From: Streptococcus cristatus
GTDB lineage: Bacteria > Bacillota > Bacilli > Lactobacillales > Streptococcaceae
Reading direction: 5' to 3'
NCBI RefSeq assembly: GCF_008369405.1
Contig: NZ_VSJJ01000001.1
Coordinates: 184,523-248,522 of the forward strand
DNA length: 64,000 bases
The position numbers were made by a program, and so were the translations under genes. Position 1 is the stretch's first letter; the number at the start of each line of letters is the position of its first letter. Positions 26,200 to 33,933 of the stretch are shown here, piece by piece. A model generated the notes under the pieces. That model saw nothing but the letters and a program-made list of their open reading frames with translations, was not told the origin of the DNA and ran no database searches.

Positions 26200-26985
26200 T
26201 TATCTTCCTGCACTTTCATATTTTTTCAATCCTTTTCTAAAAATTGTACGACTGATAATAATCAAAAAAACTGTAAAAACTATTTGATAGAAAAATAGGT
26301 TCAATGTATCTTTCCCTAAAAATATTAATACTGCAGGATTGGCAATTAATAAATTGGGAACAAATAACATAGTGATCAATCTGTTAATACCTGTAAAAAT
26401 ATTATATGGATACTTAGAAATTCCAATATAATTCAAAAATACATCTACTTTTGAAAATTTAGTTGGGAACCAAAATGAACTAATCGTTATTAGAAACCAA
26501 ATTGAATAATATATAATACAACCACACATTAAAGAAAGGATATAAAATAATATTTTTAATGAATTTAAATGTACATTTAAATTTCCATAACTTATAAAAA
26601 TGATCGCAAGACCAAAAAAAGTATTCACGAATTGAACTAAATTAAATGATCTAAAAATATAGAACAACTGAGTATCAAACGGCCTCAATAAAATTTGATC
26701 CAAGTTACCACTCAAAATATCTGATTCTAAAATTCCCATACTTCTAATTAACAATCCCATCATAACTCCATCTACAATAGTGTAGGAACCTACCAAAAAT
26801 AAAATTTGATAATAGTCCCAACCATTAAAAGAGTCTATGTTTAAGAAAATCAATCTAAAAAATACAATAGGTAAACCAATCCACAGTATCGACGAAAATA
26901 GACCACAAAAGAAGTCAAAATGAAAATTCATATCAGATTTAAAACCAAAATGAAGTAGCCTAAAAATTACTTTTATTCTAAACAT
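26200..26985 (-). CDS. ABC-2 type transporter permease (second permease)
   Basis: A 261-aa integral membrane protein with about six TM segments, for example FLVGSYTIVDGVMMGLLI and FYQIVFTVFLIIISRTIF. It contains the SDILSGNLDQILLRPFDTQLF segment typical of the uncharacterised ABC-2 permease family that occurs as pairs with a NatA-like ATPase (COG3694/COG4587 type). Start 26985 has GGGAGG six bases before ATG. It is the last gene of a four-gene - strand unit. Substrate unknown; exporters of this type handle peptides, drugs or lipids. Confidence 0.78.
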   Translation of the reverse strand: MFRIKVIFRLLHFGFKSDMNFHFDFFCGLFSSILWIGLPIVFFRLIFLNIDSFNGWDYYQILFLVGSYTIVDGVMMGLLIRSMGILESDILSGNLDQILLRPFDTQLFYIFRSFNLVQFVNTFFGLAIIFISYGNLNVHLNSLKILFYILSLMCGCIIYYSIWFLITISSFWFPTKFSKVDVFLNYIGISKYPYNIFTGINRLITMLFVPNLLIANPAVLIFLGKDTLNLFFYQIVFTVFLIIISRTIFRKGLKKYESAGR

Positions 26986-26986
26986 T

Positions 26987-27781
26987 TTATCCTCCCACAT
27001 TTGAGAAGTGCTCCACTCCTTTTCTCAATATGAATCTTGATATAATATAAAAAATGATGCACCAAATCAATTGAATACAAATAATTCTCAAATAGTCTAT
27101 TAATTTATATGTATCATTACTAAACATCTGAAGCGGTTCATATACTAAGTATTTAAAAGGTAATACATCTAAAAACAGACGAAAATTATTTGAAAAAAAA
27201 CTTAAAGGCAATAATATTCCTGATAAAAACTGAATTACTATTTCTTTAACAGTAAGGACAAAAAATATATTTTCTAACCAAAAAGAAAGCATACCTACAC
27301 AACATGATATTAAAAACCATAGAACCATAGATAGAATAATTGCAATACTTCCTAAAATAAGAATTTCAATGGTTAATAACTCATTCTTGTAATAAACACT
27401 GGAGAATAAAATGACAGGAATGATGATAAATAATAAATGAGCAAGCCTATCTCCAAGCATTTTACAAAAATAATACTTATAAAAAGTAACAGGTTTTATT
27501 AATATGCTAAAAAAATTTCCTGAATGAACATCGTCATTGATTTCCCAATCAACTGGATAAAAAACAAAATATGAAAAAATTATAGTCCCCAAATAGTATT
27601 GAACCATTGAGGTAAAATCATATCCTGCTATATTTATCTGGTTACTCTGATATATATACGTCCATAAAAATACTGATATCATAATTTGTATACTTGCCTG
27701 TAACATTAACAATAGTACACTTGATTTATAGTTCAAAATAGATCGAAATGATATCAGAATAATAGACATTTCTTTTTTCAA
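26987..27781 (-). CDS. ABC-2 type transporter permease (first permease)
   Basis: A 264-aa membrane protein with about six TM segments, paired with the next permease (one base apart). It has the related motif NDDVHSGNFFSILIKPVTFYKYYF near residue 80, matching SDILSG...LLRP in its partner, so the two are likely homologous halves of a heterodimer. The likely start is TTG 27781, which overlaps the ATPase stop and has GGAG five bases upstream; ATG 27769 is the alternative. Confidence 0.78.
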   Translation of the reverse strand: MKKEMSIILISFRSILNYKSSVLLLMLQASIQIMISVFLWTYIYQSNQINIAGYDFTSMVQYYLGTIIFSYFVFYPVDWEINDDVHSGNFFSILIKPVTFYKYYFCKMLGDRLAHLLFIIIPVILFSSVYYKNELLTIEILILGSIAIILSMVLWFLISCCVGMLSFWLENIFFVLTVKEIVIQFLSGILLPLSFFSNNFRLFLDVLPFKYLVYEPLQMFSNDTYKLIDYLRIICIQLIWCIIFYIISRFILRKGVEHFSNVGG

Positions 27782-28764
27782 TTGTGCTCCTTTTTTGTAA
27801 AATAGTTTTGTAAAATAATTTCTTCTAAAGAAAGATTTGATATTTCAAAATCTTCTATATCTACAAGCTTATTGATTGATTCTAATGTCTCAAAGACAAA
27901 ATCTCTAGGTATTTTTAGTATACATTCCGATTTTGTTTGAGAAATGACTACTACTCCTTTAACAGAGCATAACTCTGGTACCAAATCTAATGTCATTTTT
28001 ATCTTTAAATATTTAAAATCAGAAAATTTAGATAAAATAACATCCATTGACTCCTGCAAAATAATTTTTCCTTTGTCAATGACGATTAATTCGTCACAAA
28101 CAGACGAAATATCATCCATATCATGACTCGTTAAAATAATAGTAGTATGACATTCTTCATTCATTTTCTTTAAAAATGTTCTGATATCTTTTTTAGACTG
28201 TATATCTAACCCTATAGTAGGCTCGTCTAAAAATAATATTTCCGGACTTGTTAAAGATGCCGCGATAAACTCCATTTTCATTTTTTGTCCAAGAGAGAGG
28301 GTCCGGACCTGCTGGTAAAGCTGATCTTTTACATTCAACAAATTGCTTAATTCCTGAATTCGTTCTTGTAAAATCGCCGGTTCTACCTCATATAAAGTAC
28401 CAATCAATTGAAAATAATCCATAGCCGAAACATCTTGAAATAACTGTAATTTATTTCCTACTACTATTGAAATTTTTTTTCTAAAATTTATACTTCTTTT
28501 AAATGGAATTTCTCCATTCACTTCTAATTTTCCGGAACTAGGATAAAGAGTCCCAGTCAACATTTTAATCGTTGTGGATTTACCAGCTCCATTACTCCCA
28601 ATAAAGCCAACTATACTCCCTCTCTTAATCGTAAAACTAATATCTTGAACAGCTCGAATCGTTATTTGATTACGTTTCAAAAATCTCTTGATAAATGGGA
28701 GTCTTGAATCAAAATTATAAAAATTTTTAGATAAATTCTGAGCATTAATAACTATTTCACTCAT
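27778..28764 (-). CDS. ABC transporter ATP-binding protein (NatA/COG4586-like)
   Basis: A 328-aa ATPase: Walker A GSNGAGKST (about 53), Q-loop region, signature LSLGQKMKMEF (about 156), Walker B PEILFLDEPTIGLD, H-loop LTSHDMDD, and a C-terminal 90-residue extension. Start 28764 has AAAGGAGAG four bases upstream and its ATG lies inside the end of the 67-aa ORF (ATGAGTGA), so translation is coupled. With the two permeases it forms a complete exporter. Confidence 0.88.
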   Translation of the reverse strand: MSEIVINAQNLSKNFYNFDSRLPFIKRFLKRNQITIRAVQDISFTIKRGSIVGFIGSNGAGKSTTIKMLTGTLYPSSGKLEVNGEIPFKRSINFRKKISIVVGNKLQLFQDVSAMDYFQLIGTLYEVEPAILQERIQELSNLLNVKDQLYQQVRTLSLGQKMKMEFIAASLTSPEILFLDEPTIGLDIQSKKDIRTFLKKMNEECHTTIILTSHDMDDISSVCDELIVIDKGKIILQESMDVILSKFSDFKYLKIKMTLDLVPELCSVKGVVVISQTKSECILKIPRDFVFETLESINKLVDIEDFEISNLSLEEIILQNYFTKKEHN

Positions 28765-28960
28765 ATATCTCTCCTTTCGATAAAATATATTTACTTGTAC
28801 TTTTTCCATACTTTACCAAAATGCTAAAGATTGAGCTAAAATCTTCGGGATGGGTAAAATAATATTTGTCTTTAAAAAGTTTCTCAAAACCTTCAAGGCG
28901 ATTATTGAAATCATTAAATTTTGTATTGTCTAGCTGGTTGAATGTCTCTTTAATATCCAT
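28757..28960 (-). CDS. 67-aa protein of unknown function heading ABC operon
   Basis: A small charged protein (starts MDIKETFNQLDNTKFNDF) with no signal peptide, TM segment or cysteine. It has a GGAGAAAG ribosome site and overlaps the ATPase gene by eight bases. Being first in an exporter operon it could be a peptide substrate, an accessory subunit or a regulator; nothing in the sequence decides. No modification enzyme gene is present nearby, and no Gly-Gly cleavage site is visible. Confidence 0.6.
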   Translation of the reverse strand: MDIKETFNQLDNTKFNDFNNRLEGFEKLFKDKYYFTHPEDFSSIFSILVKYGKSTSKYILSKGEIYE

Positions 28961-29085
28961 AAACTTTCTCCGTGATTCTTTATTTCACTTTATAAATAGA
29001 AGAGTGTCTATATATTTATAGATCCTCAAGAACTTGCATTTTATCAAGTATAAGTAGAATAGTATGTAAGGGTTTACATATTCAT

Positions 29086-29114
29086 ATTATATGATTACTT
29101 AAGGAATCCGTCAA
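29086..29114 (-). promoter_or_regulatory. Strong promoter of the ABC transporter unit
   Basis: Minus strand TTGACG (29114-29109), exactly 17 bases, TATAAT (29091-29086): nearly perfect sigma-A promoter. Start of transcription near 29079 gives a leader of about 120 bases before the 67-aa ORF. Confidence 0.8.
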
Positions 29115-29353
29115 TTTTCCACATTATTATATGACAAAATGTATTTTTTAAAAATGCAAAAATCTATGAGCAAGATGTTTGACTTCCTTTTTTAAAGTAT
29201 ATATACTTATATTAACCTTAGAAAAGAAAAAATGTTTGAACAGATATTCAATAATAATTACTTTTTTTAAAATTAAAATTCGAACTTTAAATTTTTATCT
29301 TTTTTATATTATTGAGTAACCTAAATTGCCCAATTTGTAAAATTTAGCTAGAC

Positions 29354-29388
29354 AAAAAAAGACATCCAAGAGAAATTTCTTAAATGTC
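29354..29388 (-). terminator. Terminator of the 166-aa unknown gene
   Basis: GACAT...ATGTC with an inner AAG-AAATTT-CTT pairing forms a stem; on the minus strand it is followed by seven T. Confidence 0.65.
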
Positions 29389-29433
29389 TGTAAACGTTGA
29401 TATAAGCGTGTTGATTAACGTTTTGATAATTGT

Positions 29434-29464
29434 GATGCTTTACAAGCTTTCTTAAGACCTGGTT
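29434..29464 (+). repeat. 31-bp direct repeat, copy 2
   Basis: Matches 25913-25943 at 30 of 31 positions. The pair encloses the entire ABC transporter module with its promoter, which suggests that this module entered as a unit or that recombination between copies could delete it. Confidence 0.7.
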
Positions 29465-29641
29465 GGAAACATTTTTATTTGAATAAGTTTCAATATCCGC
29501 TTAAAATCAATGTTTTCCCACATTTACAGAAAATAGAATTTCATCTAATTTGAATCAATTTCAGTTGAATGGTGTGAATTTTACCCTAAAAATACACAAA
29601 TTGAGCTAGATTTTACCAAAAAGTTCACACCATTGATTCAA

Positions 29642-30142
29642 TTATTTTTTGTTACGTACGTTTTTCTTAGATGATAGACCTCCTAATGTATTTCTTATAG
29701 CATTTGAGCAAACCTCCGTTAAAGGTTCTCCTATTGCCTCCTTGTAATTAAATCCTAATAGTTGCATAGTCTTTAAAGTATCCTTATTAAGTAGAGCAAC
29801 CAATTGTTTCATTGAATCTTCTTTCCCATCTTCAACATTAGTAAATGAAGATAGAAGAGAAATAACCCGTTCTAAAGTGTTGTGCAAATACTCAATATCT
29901 TTATCATCAATATGTACTTTTTCATATTCTTCTTTATATGCCTGAGCAATTCTAATTGCCTGTTCTCGTTCCGAAAGTAACTCATTTACAATTTCATCAT
30001 AAGTATTTCGTAATTTATCGGCGTTACGTTCTTCCTTTAATGATTGAATTTTACTATTCACTAGTGTTGTTGTTCCCTTAAATGTTAGAGTTCCCAACTC
30101 AATCCCTGCTCTTACTAAAGCTTCTGTAATATATGGCTCCAT
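29642..30142 (-). CDS. Unknown helical protein (166 aa)
   Basis: No family recognised. The protein looks almost entirely alpha-helical and charged, with a coiled-coil-like stretch at about residues 30-75 (SLKEERNADKLRNTYDEIVN) and a basic C-terminus (SSKKNVRNKK). No signal peptide or TM segment. Ribosome site AGAGGTATAG precedes ATG 30142. It is divergent from the Fic operon, with about 150 bases between them, and has its own terminator. Position among defence-like cargo is suggestive only. Confidence 0.6.
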   Translation of the reverse strand: MEPYITEALVRAGIELGTLTFKGTTTLVNSKIQSLKEERNADKLRNTYDEIVNELLSEREQAIRIAQAYKEEYEKVHIDDKDIEYLHNTLERVISLLSSFTNVEDGKEDSMKQLVALLNKDTLKTMQLLGFNYKEAIGEPLTEVCSNAIRNTLGGLSSKKNVRNKK

Positions 30143-30251
30143 GCTATACCTCTGTTATTTCTTTTTATAGTAAAACTATTTTATCATAAATCTACATTAA
30201 ACATAATATATCTTATAGTCTCTATCCCTTTAGGTAAAAATACCGATTTTA

Positions 30252-30260
30252 TGGTATAAT
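30252..30260 (+). promoter_or_regulatory. Extended -10 promoter of the Fic operon
   Basis: TGGTATAAT lies 30 bases before the antitoxin ATG. GGTA-AAAA-TACC (30232-30243) forms a small inverted repeat just upstream, a possible operator. Confidence 0.6.
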
Positions 30261-30289
30261 AAAGGTAACATTATATAAGGAGATGTGAC

Positions 30290-30478
30290 ATGACTCTTGA
30301 TGTAAATAAAGAAGAATTAACAATTTTAGGGATTCCCTTTGATAACTTTTCGGATTTTGATACTGTCTGGTATGCTATTGGATCATCAATGATTGAAAAT
30401 TATGAACCTACTGTTCAAGATGTGATTGATTTAAAAACTTATGTTGTCAATAGACGAAAGGAATTGAATATTGGTTAA
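30290..30478 (+). CDS. VbhA-like antitoxin of Fic protein
   Basis: A 62-aa protein encoded immediately before a Fic toxin. It contains SSMIEN at residues 32-37, fitting the [S/T]xxxE[G/N] inhibitory helix motif of class I Fic antitoxins; the Glu (E36) would point into the Fic active site and block productive ATP binding. AAGGAG ribosome site. It overlaps the toxin gene by eight bases, giving coupled translation with antitoxin first. Confidence 0.8.
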   Translation: MTLDVNKEELTILGIPFDNFSDFDTVWYAIGSSMIENYEPTVQDVIDLKTYVVNRRKELNIG

Positions 30479-31082
30479 AAATCAATACGAAAGCTATAAG
30501 TACATTGACCCTAATCACCAATATACTTATCCAAATTCCACAGTCTTAATCAACAAACAAAATATTACAAATATTGAAGAAGCCTACCGGAATGAGCATT
30601 TATTCGTTACTAGAAGGCTTGCAGACTTGCGCTTGAAAACCATAGAAGTCTACTCCATTAGTGATATTTTAGCCATTCATAAATATTTATTTCAAGATGT
30701 CTATGCTTGGGCGGGACAATATCGCAAGGTGAATATCTCAAAAAGCGGGAATCCCTTTATGCCAATACAATCTTTCAATACTGCCCAAGACTATATCAAC
30801 CATCTTATTCATTCCTATCATCAAACTGCCAACTCAAAAGATGAAATAATTAAACATTTAGCAAAAATTCTTGATAATCTTAATTATTTCCATCCCTTTC
30901 GAGAAGGAAATGGACGAACTCAACGAGAAGTTATTCGTTCCTTAGCACTATCAAAAGGATATTCTGCACAAATACGAGTGGAACAAGATGATGAAATTTA
31001 CAACCTTTATATGGACGGAACTGTCTATGGAGACTTAGGGAAGCTAGAAGAATTATTTGGTAAAATATTAAAAGAAATATAG
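30471..31082 (+). CDS. Fic domain protein, putative AMPylating toxin
   Basis: A 203-aa Fic enzyme with the complete catalytic motif HPFREGNGRTQR at residues 141-152; the His and the acidic residue needed for AMP transfer are intact. Such proteins transfer AMP (or another nucleotide moiety) to target hydroxyls; class I toxins such as VbhT modify topoisomerases, but the target here is unknown. The protein itself lacks an obvious inhibitory motif at either end, which fits inhibition by the separate antitoxin. It probably starts at TTG 30471, eight bases after AAAGGA. Confidence 0.88.
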   Translation: MVKNQYESYKYIDPNHQYTYPNSTVLINKQNITNIEEAYRNEHLFVTRRLADLRLKTIEVYSISDILAIHKYLFQDVYAWAGQYRKVNISKSGNPFMPIQSFNTAQDYINHLIHSYHQTANSKDEIIKHLAKILDNLNYFHPFREGNGRTQREVIRSLALSKGYSAQIRVEQDDEIYNLYMDGTVYGDLGKLEELFGKILKEI

Positions 31083-31127
31083 ATTGTAATACTTGATAAT
31101 TACAAAAGTGAAGTGATTAGATATATT

Positions 31128-31166
31128 AAAAGCCTATGAAATCAGCATTTCAAAGGCTTTTTTCTT
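31128..31166. terminator. Bidirectional terminator between fic and 427-aa gene
   Basis: AAAAGCCT-GAAAT and ATTTC-AGGCTTTTTT form a stem with A and T tracts on both sides, serving the converging Fic operon (+) and 427-aa gene (-). Confidence 0.75.
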
Positions 31167-31204
31167 TTAATTTTAGCAAAATAACTGAATTTTAACTGAT
31201 TATA

Positions 31205-32488
31205 TCACTTTAGGAGTGCAATAACAGATATAATGGTAGCAATGATGGAGACTATCGTAGCAACGATAGAACTTATGGTATTTGTCTTTGTGTAATTTAT
31301 CTCAGTAAGCATATTCAAATAGGAATAATTTTCTTTAATTACATTTCGATAATATGACAAATTTTTATGAAATAAATTTTCTAGCTGAACTTCGTCATTT
31401 GATACAAATATAGTCCAAGAATCTTCAAAGTCTTTTTTAAAATTAGAAATATCTATTCTGTTTTCTGACTCCGATAGGCTTTGTATCTTTTTCAAAAGGT
31501 TTAAAAAATTCTTATTAAACATTATGTTCTTTCTTCCTGATACATATTTCGAAAAATCTCTTTCAAAAATGTGAAGCTCTCGCTCTCCAAATAATAAGTA
31601 ATAGAGCTCGTTCCCATATTGTGATATAGACCCTAAAATACTAAATCTAGGAATGAAATTATTTCCTGAGTATAGAACATAATCACTATCATTAAAACTA
31701 TTTGAAATATAGTAATTGCCTTTTTTATTATATAGACTATAACTAATATCCCCGAAGTATATTTTATCTATATCAACTTTGTCTTTTCGAAAAGCAACTG
31801 TTAGATTAATTAATTTGTTCATTTTCCCATTTTCGCTATATAAAAACGTAGTTATGTAATGTTGACATATCAAAGAAGGAAGTTCATTTGTCATCTGATC
31901 AATAGATAGATAATTAAGCTTATCGTCCTCATCATCCAGAATATACCAATTAATGTAATCTTTTTTACTCAAGTTTTTGATATTATCAGAAATAAATAAT
32001 TGAAGATTAGACTCTGTCAATACTTGTTTGAAATGAAATCTATATTGAAAAATAGCATAATAATTATTTACTGTCGCCCAACTTATTTCAATACTGCTGA
32101 AAAAATTATCTCCAATTATCTCAATTTCAGCAAAAATTCCGACTCCATGCCTTAAATATTCTAAATGGACATAGTCGTATTTTTTAAATATAGTAGGTTT
32201 TTTATAATAATTTTTCACTTTAAATTTCGACTTTGGCAACGAATATAAACGCTTCGTTAATTTATTAACACCCTCATTTGAAAGTGTATCTAAAATAATA
32301 AACTCGCCAATTGAGAATTCATCAAAATAGTCTGTCCGTGTCCTCCATTCGGGATGTTTTTCTTCAATGTACCTTTTATGAAATTCTAATCCTTCCTGCT
32401 CATGTCTTTGATAATAAGATTGATATTCTTCTGTTGCAACTATTTTTAAATAATAATCAAAAAACTTCTTAGCTTGTCTATTTATCAT
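31205..32488 (-). CDS. Unknown 427-aa protein with C-terminal TM anchor
   Basis: No family recognised. A large soluble region (1-395), rich in aromatic residues and lysine, is followed by one hydrophobic segment at the very C-terminus (SSIVATIVSIIATIISVIAL, about 402-421) with almost nothing after it, so it may be tail-anchored with the bulk in the cytoplasm. No signal peptide. AGGTGTAGGT precedes ATG 32488. Very AT-rich codon use. Its place next to a toxin-antitoxin pair in a mobile island makes a membrane-acting defence effector one possibility, which is inference only. Confidence 0.6.
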   Translation of the reverse strand: MINRQAKKFFDYYLKIVATEEYQSYYQRHEQEGLEFHKRYIEEKHPEWRTRTDYFDEFSIGEFIILDTLSNEGVNKLTKRLYSLPKSKFKVKNYYKKPTIFKKYDYVHLEYLRHGVGIFAEIEIIGDNFFSSIEISWATVNNYYAIFQYRFHFKQVLTESNLQLFISDNIKNLSKKDYINWYILDDEDDKLNYLSIDQMTNELPSLICQHYITTFLYSENGKMNKLINLTVAFRKDKVDIDKIYFGDISYSLYNKKGNYYISNSFNDSDYVLYSGNNFIPRFSILGSISQYGNELYYLLFGERELHIFERDFSKYVSGRKNIMFNKNFLNLLKKIQSLSESENRIDISNFKKDFEDSWTIFVSNDEVQLENLFHKNLSYYRNVIKENYSYLNMLTEINYTKTNTISSIVATIVSIIATIISVIALLK

Positions 32489-32566
32489 ACCTACACCTAA
32501 TTGATACTTTATATCACTATCATATCATTTTTTTAATGAAACTGAATCAATAACCACAACTATTAC

Positions 32567-32932
32567 TCATTTTATGATTTTAGCTAAATCTATCATGGCT
32601 TGTTCAATTTTATGTTTTCCTTTTTGCATGACATGAAGATAGATTTTTTCTATCTCTCTACTATCTTCTGAATGTCCTACAAACTCTCTAATAACGTTTA
32701 GGCTTACAATCTTATCAGACATGACTGAAACAAAACTATGTCGGAACATATGGGGAACTATGTGAACAGGTCTATCAAAATCGACTAGATCGTCAATATC
32801 CTTATAGGATTTTCTACTTTTCTTATTATACTTAGCGGACTGACTAGTTCCACCTCTTAAGAACATTGAAATTTCTATATGATACAATGCTCTGCCCTGT
32901 TTGTTATTTATAGAAGTAAAATAGGGATTCAC
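32567..32932 (-). pseudogene. C-terminal fragment of a tyrosine integrase
   Basis: A 121-codon open frame carrying only the second half of a tyrosine recombinase catalytic domain: HMFRHSFVS (box II), EFVGHSED and a Tyr in EKIYLHVMQ. The N-terminal and core-binding parts and the first catalytic Arg are missing, and an in-frame stop lies just upstream. It is probably the remains of an older integration module. Just downstream in its reading direction comes the 427-aa gene's start region. Confidence 0.75.
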
Positions 32933-33071
32933 TACACGTCACTAGACGGTATAGACCTTGATTCAAAGCGATTTTTGAAATTCTAAATTTCACTACATTG
33001 CAATATAAATCAACCGAATCACTACCTTATTTGAAATAAAAATGATGATTCGGATTTTTAAAGGAAGAGGG

Positions 33072-33127
33072 ACTGAACTACACCCCAAAAGTTAGTCTTT
33101 TTCTGTCTAACTTTTGGGGTGCAGTTT
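33072..33127. repeat. Large palindrome resembling two IS3-family ends
   Basis: CACCCCAAAAGTTAG (33081-33095) and its exact complement CTAACTTTTGGGGTG (33107-33121) enclose 11 bases; pairing extends imperfectly outward. Sequences like CTGAACTGCACCCCAAAAGTT are typical of IS3-family (IS150 group) termini, so this could be two inverted ends with the transposase lost, or a small nonautonomous relative. It could also act as a bidirectional terminator. Confidence 0.6.
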
Positions 33128-33144
33128 GCTTGGTCCCAGTATGT

Positions 33145-33507
33145 TTATTTCATTTTGGATAACTTCATCAATAAACTTAAGCGTTCATCATTTTTGAGCT
33201 CTGATAACAAGCAAATCAACCGCTCATATCCAAGTTCTTTCTTCTGCTTGATTAATGAATTCATCACAGTCACCAAATCTTCTGGCGTAAAATTCCTTAA
33301 GTAAAGTGTAATATAACTTCCACTATTAGAAAATAGGCTAACATGAATTGCATTATGTTCTTTTTGTCTAATTTTCATTCCTCCTGTAGACTCCCTGATA
33401 TGGAACTCATACACTGTCTTTTTGGGGTAGCAATCAAATGAGTTTTCGAATTCTCTACGATTTTTATAGAGAATATAGCTAATAAGTGAATAGTTTTTGA
33501 GAAACAT
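33145..33507 (-). CDS. Unknown 120-aa island protein
   Basis: No family recognised. Predicted mixed alpha/beta, with YEFHIRESTGGMKIRQ and IHVSLFSNSGSYITLYLRNFTPEDLVTVM suggesting a small beta sheet and then helices; C-terminus helical and basic. ATG 33507 has GGAGG nine bases upstream. Its upstream region contains a minus-strand copy of the TTTATGGCATACTAA element found before two other island units, so it may be co-regulated with them. Confidence 0.6.
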   Translation of the reverse strand: MFLKNYSLISYILYKNRREFENSFDCYPKKTVYEFHIRESTGGMKIRQKEHNAIHVSLFSNSGSYITLYLRNFTPEDLVTVMNSLIKQKKELGYERLICLLSELKNDERLSLLMKLSKMK

Positions 33508-33538
33508 AGTGGTTTCCTCCGTAAGTATTATTATAATT

Positions 33539-33553
33539 TTAGTATGCCATAAA
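33539..33553 (-). promoter_or_regulatory. TTTATGGCATACTAA element, copy a
   Basis: On the minus strand, upstream of the 120-aa gene, preceded by a T-rich tract. The TGGCATACT core could serve as an extended -10. Confidence 0.5.
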
Positions 33554-33671
33554 TTCCAAAATAAAAAAAAATAATTAAGAAAAAACGATACATAAGTTGT
33601 TTCTCTTATTAATTTTTTTTGTAGTTTTTCCTCTTTCTCTCATCCCTCAATTTTTTGCGCTTCTGATTTTT

Positions 33672-33724
33672 CTGTGTGTTTAGCGTTGACAGGAACGTAT
33701 GTGTAAGTCACGCTAAACACACAG
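33672..33724. repeat. 15-bp perfect inverted repeat (possible origin or operator)
   Basis: CTGTGTGTTTAGCGT (33672-33686) and ACGCTAAACACACAG (33710-33724) are exactly complementary around a 23-base loop. It is the most GC-rich stretch of its region and has no T run, so it is not a terminator. Hairpins like this occur at nick sites of rolling-circle origins and at oriT, or as operators. Confidence 0.65.
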
Positions 33725-33781
33725 TACTAGGTAAAAGTGAATAACGTAAAAAAATCTTATCCTAATTTTTTTATTTTAAAA

Positions 33782-33796
33782 TTTATGGCATACTAA
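33782..33796 (+). promoter_or_regulatory. TTTATGGCATACTAA element, copy b
   Basis: Plus-strand copy, in inverted orientation to copy a and 243 bases from it. It precedes the 19-codon micro-ORF and, further on, the recombinase gene at 34515. Confidence 0.5.
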
Positions 33797-33873
33797 TAAT
33801 ATCAAGATAATTGATTGAGTAGAGACGTAACTAATATAGCTACGTTTTTTATGTTTGAAAGGAGGTAGCTATC

Positions 33874-33933
33874 GTGGAAACAGTAGGTTTAAGCTGGGTT
33901 AGGAAAGAACCAGTTTTGTATTTCATTAACTAA
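33874..33933 (+). CDS. 19-codon micro-ORF, possible leader peptide
   Basis: GTG start with a strong AAAGGAGG site ten bases upstream; the peptide is METVGLSWVRKEPVLYFIN. Its opening (GGAGGTA..TGGAAAC) matches the start of the micro-ORF at 35955. It lies in the long leader of the recombinase gene and may act in translation-coupled control. Confidence 0.4.
   Translation: METVGLSWVRKEPVLYFIN

Larger units (their letters stand above)
28961..29641. other. 680-base AT-rich intergenic region
   Basis: Holds the leader of the ABC unit (with a TCTATA-TATAGA hairpin near 29008-29023), its promoter (29086-29114), a minus-strand terminator (29354-29388) and the second 31-bp repeat (29434-29464). After the repeat, GGAAACATT and AATGTTTTCC (about 29464-29518) form an inverted repeat. 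No supported gene. Confidence 0.6.
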
